Of a stretch of DNA of 10,642 bases, positions 6,164 through 10,642 are shown one piece after another. The notes beneath the pieces were generated by a model. The model did not search any database and was not told where the DNA came from. It saw nothing but the letters and a program-made list of their open reading frames with translations. The stretch comes from Methanosuratincolales archaeon (GTDB taxonomy: Archaea; Thermoproteota; Methanomethylicia; Methanomethylicales; Methanomethylicaceae), in the NCBI GenBank assembly GCA_937930465.1, contig CALGKV010000075.1:1-10642 (forward strand), read 5' to 3'. The number at the start of each line of letters is the position of its first letter. Position 1 is the stretch's first letter. A program made the translations under genes and the position numbers.

Positions 6164-6646
6164 ATGAGACAGGTCTCACAACCTTTGAGGGCAATGTTCA
6201 TAGTTCTTACGGTCTCTACCGTGGGGATTGTCTCACTGCTTGCTGTCTTTCTGAGCGCGCACCCCTACTTCAGCCCTTTCCAGCCGGTGGTTCTGCCCAA
6301 GGGGTGGGTGGATGCAAATACATACGTCTCGGACAACTTCACCATCTCTGCGGGCGAGACCGTAAAGGACATATTCGGATACGCTGGCGCTGGAGGTCAG
6401 TCCATAATGATCCTGGGCGTCCAGCCCCTCACAATCAGGATTCCGGGGAACATCGATGTGACCTTTAACGGGATCCCCTTTGGTGAAACCTACGTCAACC
6501 AGACGCTGGTCACAAACACCTCCATAGCCTCCTGCTGCTTTGTCACCCTTATACAAGCCGGCGTCGACAATATTGTCGAGATCAAGTCAAAGGGATTCGA
6601 GGGAGATTTCAGGTATCTGATAATTATACCTACAGGGGGAAGATAA
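6164..6646 (+). CDS. Membrane-anchored extracytoplasmic protein, first gene of the ABC operon
   Basis: This 160-residue protein is of no family I recognise. After a basic N-terminus (MRQVSQPLRA), residues 11-31 form one hydrophobic helix. The rest is hydrophilic with beta-like stretches and should lie outside the cell. There are three N-glycosylation sequons in that part (NFT at 58, NQT at 112, NTS at 118) and a vicinal cysteine pair, Cys124-Cys125. The divergent membrane protein also has a CC pair predicted outside. The fold may be a small beta-sandwich, from ITIRIPGN-like and VEIKSKGF-like strand pairs. It is followed directly by the next gene with no gap. An accessory or substrate-binding part for the downstream transporter is the natural inference. 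An alternative start at ATG 6194 would remove the N-terminal charge and is less likely. Confidence 0.72.
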   Translation: MRQVSQPLRAMFIVLTVSTVGIVSLLAVFLSAHPYFSPFQPVVLPKGWVDANTYVSDNFTISAGETVKDIFGYAGAGGQSIMILGVQPLTIRIPGNIDVTFNGIPFGETYVNQTLVTNTSIASCCFVTLIQAGVDNIVEIKSKGFEGDFRYLIIIPTGGR

Positions 6647-6970
6647 TTGAGAAGGATTGTCGTTCTGCCCGCATTGGCGATCGTTTTCACTGCCGCCTTA
6701 ATGTCTTTGGCGGCATACAGCGAGAGCCAGTGGTCTAACCATGAGTATGACAAAAACCTTCGGGAAATACTGGGATTTCCCAGCATCGCCATCGGTACCA
6801 ATTATGAAGGGACAAGGAACCCTCTGTTGGAGGTCTTTGTGAGATCCCTCTACGACATCCCCGGAGGTTATGACTACATAGTCTCGTCGAGCTTTATCGA
6901 CACGCCGATGCGGCTTGTGGACTTCAGGGAGCGCACACCTGGATTCAATTTCACCGCGGTAAAGGGATGA
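6647..6970 (+). CDS. Small exported protein, second gene of the ABC operon (TTG start)
   Basis: This 107-residue protein is unrecognised. Residues 4-23 are a hydrophobic helix after MRR, a signal peptide or anchor. The remaining 80 or so residues should be outside (SESQWSNHEYDKNLREILGF, then DIPGGYDYIVSSS at 70-82). It has no cysteine. The TTG start at 6647 comes directly after the stop of the previous gene and is supported by an AGGGGGA ribosome binding site at 6633-6639, about seven bases upstream. There is no ATG near the family-like signal sequence. Its TGA overlaps the permease ATG as ATGA, which implies coupled translation. Two consecutive small exported proteins before a MacB-type permease suggest periplasm-equivalent partners of the transporter. 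Confidence 0.7.
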   Translation: MRRIVVLPALAIVFTAALMSLAAYSESQWSNHEYDKNLREILGFPSIAIGTNYEGTRNPLLEVFVRSLYDIPGGYDYIVSSSFIDTPMRLVDFRERTPGFNFTAVKG

Positions 6971-8166
6971 TCTACATGATTCGGAAGCACAAGAACCTGT
7001 TGAACTATTCCTTTGACTGCCTGAAGAGGTACAGAATGAGGACTGCTGTTATCCTGATAACATTCTTGGTGGCAACCACCATGATATCGGCGGTCCTATT
7101 CACAAAGGACGGTCTTGAGAGGGAGGCAGAGCTCAGTGTAGATGCCGCGCCGGACCTCACCCTGCAGTACCTCAAGGGCGGGCGGATCGAGCTCATTAAC
7201 TCCACTTACGTGGGTCTGGTCTCAGAGATCCCTGGTGTCGAGAAGGTTCTCAAGCGAACTTGGGGCTATGCTGGCATAGGGCAATACACCTTCGTCGTCG
7301 TAGGTCTGGATCCTGATGGTCTGGGATACTCGAGGGGGGTCATAACTAGCTTGGAAGAAGGGAGGTTCCTGACCCCGGAGGACGAGGGCACCGGGAACAT
7401 CGTGATCGGGAAGCTGCTGGCTCACATGCTAAATGTCAGGGTAGGGGACGATATAATCCTCCTCAGCGAGTCGGTGGAGACCAACAAGTTCCATGTCGTC
7501 GGGCTCTTCTCCGACACTTCGTCAATCTATACTGCGGACATGATCGTGATGTCTCTGAGCGACGCGAACAAATTCTTCAGCATGCCGGAAGGGCACTACA
7601 CCGACCTCTGCGTCTATGTGAGCCCCACACAGGATCCTGTTTCAGTGGCCTCCAAGATGAACTCTATTCCAAACCTCCGCATACTCGACCAAGACCTCCT
7701 GCTTAGAGGGTACAAAGCCGCCTACGGCGCTAGAGGAGGAATATTCACAACCCTCTGGACGATATTGCTCGTGGCAATCGCGCTGATTGCATTCAGCCAG
7801 GCCATAGTGGTGGGGCACGAGTCCCAATTTGAGGTAGGGCTCCTGAAGACCTTCGGTTTCTCGACCTTGGACATAATCGAGGTCAGGCTTGTGGAGAGCC
7901 TGGTCCTCGGCTTCTTCGCTACATCGCTCGGCATGCTGCTCGGCTTCTCGTATGCTGCATTCCTGAACGCACCTGGTCTCGTGGATATACTTCTCGGCTG
8001 GGCGTATCTCCCCAGGGAGTTCCGGCTTCCAGTGTACGTAAGCCTCCAGTCGGTCTTCTCAATATACGCGGTCACCGTGATTCCATTGCTGATCACGACA
8101 GTGGTCCCCGCCTGGCTCAACGCGATCACCGATCCAGAGCTAGCCATGAGGAGGGCTGCAGCATGA
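6967..8166 (+). CDS. MacB/LolE/FtsX-type ABC transporter permease
   Basis: This 399-residue permease belongs to the type VII (mechanotransmission) ABC class. It has one N-terminal helix (about 25-46), a large extracytoplasmic domain (47-255) like the MacB periplasmic core domain (with EIPGVEKVLKR at 87-97 and NIVIGKLLAHMLNVRVGD at 144-161), then three helices at about 258-281, 307-332 and 360-384. The cytoplasmic segment after helix 2 carries EVGLLKTFGFS (289-299), the family's coupling-helix pattern that contacts the ATPase. Such proteins use ATP to move an outside domain, for export of peptides or lipids or to work extracellular partners. The start overlaps the previous stop (ATGA). ATG 6976 is a possible alternative. 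The end overlaps the ATPase gene in the same way. The substrate is not shown. Confidence 0.88.
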   Translation: MIYMIRKHKNLLNYSFDCLKRYRMRTAVILITFLVATTMISAVLFTKDGLEREAELSVDAAPDLTLQYLKGGRIELINSTYVGLVSEIPGVEKVLKRTWGYAGIGQYTFVVVGLDPDGLGYSRGVITSLEEGRFLTPEDEGTGNIVIGKLLAHMLNVRVGDDIILLSESVETNKFHVVGLFSDTSSIYTADMIVMSLSDANKFFSMPEGHYTDLCVYVSPTQDPVSVASKMNSIPNLRILDQDLLLRGYKAAYGARGGIFTTLWTILLVAIALIAFSQAIVVGHESQFEVGLLKTFGFSTLDIIEVRLVESLVLGFFATSLGMLLGFSYAAFLNAPGLVDILLGWAYLPREFRLPVYVSLQSVFSIYAVTVIPLLITTVVPAWLNAITDPELAMRRAAA

Positions 8167-8825
8167 TCGAAGTTAAAAATCTCACAAAGATATTCAACAA
8201 AGGCAAGTTCAACGAGACAGCGGCCGTTGTAGACGTCAGTCTCAAGGTAAAGGAAAAGTCCATAGTCGCGCTCACCGGTCCCAGCGGCTGTGGCAAAACC
8301 ACCTTGCTCAGCATGATCGGCCTTATACTTACTCCGACTTCGGGAGAAATCCTCTACGACGGAGAAAATGTCCTCTTGGCATCTGATTTCTGGAGGACGA
8401 TGTTCAGGAGACAGAACTTCGGGTTCATCTTCCAGCACATAAACCTGCTCCCCCAGTACACCACTTTGGAGAACATACTCCTTCCGCTGTACTCCTCGGA
8501 AGTCGACCCTTGGGAGTATGAGGGCAGTGCAAGGGAGTGGCTCTCGAGGCTGGGCATTGCAGACAGGGCTGAGCACCTCGTGGAGCAACTTTCTGGAGGG
8601 GAGCAGCAGAGGGCAGCCTTCGTCCGGGCGCTCATCAAGGAGCCAAGGTACATCTTCGCAGACGAGCCGACGGTTTTCGTCGACGAGGAGACATCGCGCA
8701 TAATCTACAACGTCCTTTCCTCGTTGAGGGACAGCGGAAAGACCGTCCTGCTTTCAACGCATGACCCGGAGCTGATGAAGATCGCGGACGATACCTACCG
8801 GTTCTTTAAGGGAAGGCTCGCCTAA
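8163..8825 (+). CDS. LolD/MacB-type ABC transporter ATP-binding protein
   Basis: This 220-residue ATPase partners the preceding permease. The motifs are all present: Walker A GPSGCGKTT (39-47), Q-loop Gln91 (FIFQHINLLPQY), signature LSGGEQQR (143-150), Walker B YIFADE with catalytic Glu168, and H-loop His200 in LLSTHDPE. The segment after Walker B reads ADEPTVFVDEE rather than the usual ADEPTGNLD, so the D-loop neighbourhood is unusual, though the catalytic residues are intact. The length matches LolD/FtsE/MacB-N. It begins inside the permease stop (ATGA), so the two subunits are translationally coupled, and it is the last gene of the operon. A small hairpin with a T5 run follows. Confidence 0.93.
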   Translation: MIEVKNLTKIFNKGKFNETAAVVDVSLKVKEKSIVALTGPSGCGKTTLLSMIGLILTPTSGEILYDGENVLLASDFWRTMFRRQNFGFIFQHINLLPQYTTLENILLPLYSSEVDPWEYEGSAREWLSRLGIADRAEHLVEQLSGGEQQRAAFVRALIKEPRYIFADEPTVFVDEETSRIIYNVLSSLRDSGKTVLLSTHDPELMKIADDTYRFFKGRLA

Positions 8826-8839
8826 GCCTAGTGGGTTTT

Positions 8840-8861
8840 CCAGACCCTGGTATTCGTTTTT
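8840..8861 (+). terminator. Weak terminator after the ABC operon
   Basis: A short inverted repeat (CCAG at 8840-8843, CTGG at 8847-8850) is followed by a run of five T at 8857-8861, 15 bases after the ATPase stop. The stem is small, but U-tracts suffice for much archaeal termination. Confidence 0.35.
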
Positions 8862-8987
8862 ATTCGCTTCAAAACCTCATTATCCGAAGATGCAAAAGTC
8901 AACGGACTTGGTTATCCCACCTGCATCGTAACGATAGTGATTTTCCTTGGACTCGTCTCTTCAAATAAAATTTTTTCGAATGCGTGC

Positions 8988-9004
8988 TAAAAACAACAGA
9001 AAAA
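8988..9004 (-). terminator. T-tract terminator downstream of tRNA-Lys
   Basis: On the minus strand, two runs of five T (9004-9000 and 8993-8989) begin a few bases past the encoded CCA. Oligo-T runs are the usual termination signal for archaeal tRNA genes. The rest of the 8826-9010 gap shows no gene. Confidence 0.5.
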
Positions 9005-9010
9005 TTTCTA

Positions 9011-9087
9011 TGGCGGGCCTGAAGGGATTTGAACCCTTGGCCAATGGGTTAAGAGCCCATCGCTCTACCGTACTGAGCTACAGGCCC
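9011..9087 (-). tRNA. tRNA-Lys (anticodon CUU)
   Basis: The minus strand gives a complete cloverleaf. It has acceptor stem GGGCCTG/CAGGCCC, D arm GCTC/GAGC, anticodon stem ATGGG/CCCAT around the loop CTCTTAA, a five-base variable region, and T arm AAGGG/CCCTT with TTCAAAT. The anticodon CTT reads AAG, so it is a lysine tRNA. The discriminator is G and CCA is encoded (9011-9013). There is no intron. The mature ends are 9087 and 9014. It diverges from dphB. Confidence 0.95.
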
Positions 9088-9115
9088 GTCCGACTTTTCC
9101 ATTTAGGAGGTGCAA

Positions 9116-9121
9116 TTTAAA
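9116..9121. promoter_or_regulatory. TTTAAA box, possibly shared by tRNA-Lys and dphB
   Basis: This symmetric TATA-like hexamer lies about 31 bases upstream of the tRNA-Lys 5' end and about 40 bases upstream of the dphB start, so it could position the transcription machinery in both directions. Flanking elements that give direction were not identified. Confidence 0.4.
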
Positions 9122-9158
9122 AGTATCGCTTCATTGGATATCCACTTGGTGGCTGCGA

Positions 9159-9950
9159 ATGGCTTCACTGGCATTCATTGGGTTGGGCCTTTATGACGAG
9201 AAGGGGATTAGTCTACACGGTCTGGAGCTCGCTAGGTCAGCTGATCTAGTGCTTCTAGAGAACTACACGAATTTGATGCCCGGTCTGAACTTGGATTCGC
9301 TGGGCAGGATGATCGGCAAAGAGATCCGACTGGTCGGTCGGAAGGAGGTTGAGGATGGCAAGGGCATACTCGAGGTCGCATCGCGCGGAGAGGTTGCGCT
9401 ATTAGTAGCAGGAGACCCTTTCATAGCCACCACACACGTAGACCTGAGGATCAGGGCGATGAAAAGGGGGATACGAGTCGAAGTGGTGAACGCGCCATCC
9501 ATCATATCCGTGGCGCCCGGCGCAGCTGGTCTTCAGAACTACAAGTTCGGCAGATCCGCAACGATAACCTTCCCCGAGCCGTTCTCCATTGTACCTTATG
9601 AGACACTCAAGGTCAACAAAAGCCTCGGGCTCCACACGTTATTCTTTCTTGACCTCCGCGTAGATGAAGGCAGGTTTATGAAAGCGGGCGATGCGATCCG
9701 CCTCCTGCTCGAGATGGAAGCGCAGCAGCATGGCGGAATTGTTTCAGAAGATATGCTTATGGTGGTCTTGGCTAGGGCAGGTACTCCATCCCAGCTTGTC
9801 AAGGCGGGTAAGGCTGCCTTACTGAAGGACCTGGACTTCGGTCCACCTCCCCACTCCTTGATAGTGCCCGGGCGCCTACACTTCATGGAGGCAGAGGCAC
9901 TGGTTATCATAGCTGGTGCAGAGGAGGATCTGGTGAGGGGATGCCTTTGA
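9159..9950 (+). CDS. dphB: Diphthine synthase (DphB)
   Basis: DphB is the SAM-dependent methyltransferase that methylates the modified histidine of elongation factor aEF2 to form diphthine in diphthamide synthesis. The 263-residue length fits the archaeal enzyme, a tetrapyrrole-methylase fold. Family motifs are visible: the N-terminal FIGLGLYDEKGIS (6-18), ENYTNL (34-39), AGDPFIATTH (84-93), NAPSIISVAPGAAGLQNYKFG (111-131), and the C-terminal PPHSLIVPGRLHFME (230-244). ATG 9159 is supported by GGTGG at 9148-9152. The next gene starts inside its last codons (10-base overlap), so dphB, DUF357 and FAD synthase probably form one operon. Confidence 0.95.
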   Translation: MASLAFIGLGLYDEKGISLHGLELARSADLVLLENYTNLMPGLNLDSLGRMIGKEIRLVGRKEVEDGKGILEVASRGEVALLVAGDPFIATTHVDLRIRAMKRGIRVEVVNAPSIISVAPGAAGLQNYKFGRSATITFPEPFSIVPYETLKVNKSLGLHTLFFLDLRVDEGRFMKAGDAIRLLLEMEAQQHGGIVSEDMLMVVLARAGTPSQLVKAGKAALLKDLDFGPPPHSLIVPGRLHFMEAEALVIIAGAEEDLVRGCL

Positions 9951-10237
9951 GCTTTGAGGAAGACGCCAAGAAGAAGATGGAAAGGTACATATGTGCTACG
10001 GAGAGGGTCTTCAAGACCATGGAGTTTCTCCTCCCTAAAGACGCTTCGCTTCGGAGGCAGGTCGAAGAGAACATAAATCTGTCCAAAATCTACTTCGATG
10101 ACAGCAAGTATTATTTCGAGAAGAAGGACTATATTACAGCACTCGTTTGCATCGCTTACTGCGAGGGCATACTCGATGCATGCAGGAATATGGGGTGGCT
10201 CAGATATGAATGGACCTTTGGGACCAATTCTGGCTAA
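9941..10237 (+). CDS. DUF357 protein
   Basis: This 98-residue mainly helical protein matches the archaeal DUF357 pattern: charged helices, then NINLSKIYFDDSKYYFEKKDYITALVCIAYCEGILDACRNMGW (about residues 44-86), the conserved YF-KKDYxTALxxxxYxEGxLDA core. The form recalls short helical-bundle proteins. No catalytic residues are evident and the function is unknown. It overlaps the end of dphB by ten bases and is followed 29 bases later by the FAD synthase frame. From memory, DUF357 genes are often next to such a cytidylyltransferase-like gene, which hints at a link with flavin nucleotides. Possible ribosome binding sites are GGAGG at 9923-9927 or GGTGAG at 9932-9937. Confidence 0.85.
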   Translation: MPLSFEEDAKKKMERYICATERVFKTMEFLLPKDASLRRQVEENINLSKIYFDDSKYYFEKKDYITALVCIAYCEGILDACRNMGWLRYEWTFGTNSG

Positions 10238-10250
10238 TTTCCAGCATAGA

Positions 10251-10258
10251 GAGGGGGG
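10251..10258 (+). promoter_or_regulatory. Strong ribosome binding site before the FAD synthase
   Basis: GAGGGGGG lies eight bases before ACG 10267 (in frame with the conserved protein) and four bases before GTG 10263 (out of frame). Its position shows that translation is meant to begin here, so the puzzle is the start codon or frame, not a missing 5' end. Confidence 0.55.
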
Positions 10259-10266
10259 TGTGGTGA

Positions 10267-10642
10267 ACGGGAAAGCGCGTTCTCGCCGCAGGTTGCTTTG
10301 ACCTGCTCCACTATGGTCACCTCCGCTACCTCGAGGAGGCTAAGAAGCTGGCTGGAGAGGGCGGCGAGTTGATAGTCGTCGTTGCAAGGGATGCCACCAT
10401 AAAGAAGAGGAAGGGAAGGTCGCCTGTGATGAACGAGGATCACAGAAGGGAGCTGGTGGAAGCGCTTAAACCTGTAGATCGCGCAGTCTTGGGTGGCGTT
10501 GACTTCGACACTAAAACGATCGTCGAGTCATTGATGCCGGATATTGTTGCCCTCGGGTACGATCAGGAGGATCTAGCCGAAGTGCTACGTCGGGAGGGGT
10601 TCCGAGGACAGATCGTCAAGCTGGGTAAGTATGGCGACATAA
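10267..10642 (+). CDS. ribL: FAD synthase, RibL-like cytidylyltransferase family (3' truncated, abnormal start)
   Basis: The frame encodes the archaeal FAD synthase (RibL) type, which makes FAD from FMN and ATP, or a close cytidylyltransferase relative. Visible motifs are KRVLAAGCFDLLHYGHLRYLEEAK with the HxGH nucleotidyltransferase site (HYGH), LIVVVARDATIKKRKGRSPV, RRELVEALKPVDRAVLG, and PDIVALGYDQ. About 125 residues are present and the window ends before the stop; family members have about 150. The frame has a TGA at 10264-10266 and no ATG, GTG or TTG before the GCFD motif. Either it starts at ACG 10267, or GTG 10260/10263 (frame reading VVNGK) is intended and one extra base near 10275 breaks the frame. 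Removing that base gives VNGKRVLAAGCFD. Sequencing error, rare start and true frameshift remain open. The next usable in-frame start would remove the active site. Confidence 0.78.

Noticed and set aside
7722..8588. 288-codon minus frame across permease and ATPase
   Set aside because: It is antisense to two genes with all family motifs, and its translation has no recognisable domain.
8831..8990. Open plus frame with a hydrophobic stretch between the ATPase and tRNA-Lys, and a 13-codon ATG frame at 8890
   Set aside because: The long frame has no proper start before its hydrophobic part. The short one ends after 13 codons and has no ribosome binding site. A/T-rich spacer is enough explanation.
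1..10642. Mobile elements, CRISPR arrays, defence islands
   Set aside because: No transposase, integrase, cas gene, direct-repeat array or target-site duplication was seen. Both tRNA genes have intact ends with no nearby duplicated 3' segment that would mark an integration.

Overview
The window is archaeal chromosomal DNA. The evidence is a diphthine synthase (dphB, needed for diphthamide on aEF2), a DUF357 gene, an archaeal-type FAD synthase, a COG1031-type radical SAM protein, TATA boxes about 25-30 bases before several starts (leaderless or short-leader transcripts), and GGAGGTGATC-like ribosome binding sites. The lineage cannot be fixed by eye. A TACK-type archaeon is a guess. Gene spacing is tight and there are no insertion sequences, CRISPR arrays or integration scars, so most of the window looks like core genome.

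Layout. 1-280 has no recognisable gene. A minus-strand tRNA-Thr(CGU) lies at 281-357. From 441 a plus-strand operon carries thiL (thiamine-monophosphate kinase) and a radical SAM/helix-hairpin-helix protein. A new promoter then serves a universal stress protein and uppP (polyprenyl diphosphate phosphatase, TTG start). The minus strand from 4464 to 6027 holds a DUF134 helix-turn-helix protein with its own leaderless promoter, a small single-anchor surface protein, and a six-helix membrane protein with five cysteines predicted on the outer face. Diverging from that last gene, 6164-8825 is a four-gene plus-strand operon: two small membrane-anchored extracytoplasmic proteins, a MacB/LolE/FtsX-type permease and its LolD-type ATPase. 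A minus-strand tRNA-Lys(CUU) is at 9011-9087, followed by a plus-strand run of dphB, DUF357 and a FAD synthase cut by the window end.

How the genes work together. The housekeeping genes cover thiamine diphosphate, FAD, diphthamide, lipid-carrier recycling and tRNA. The accessory part is 4820-8825. It looks like one divergently transcribed envelope system: an ATP-driven mechanotransmission-type ABC complex, three small exported proteins and a Cys-rich membrane protein. I do not recognise it as a named system, and it is the best candidate here for something undescribed. The second oddity is the FAD synthase, whose conserved N-terminus has no ATG/GTG/TTG in frame. It needs an ACG start, a one-base frame correction or a real frameshift.
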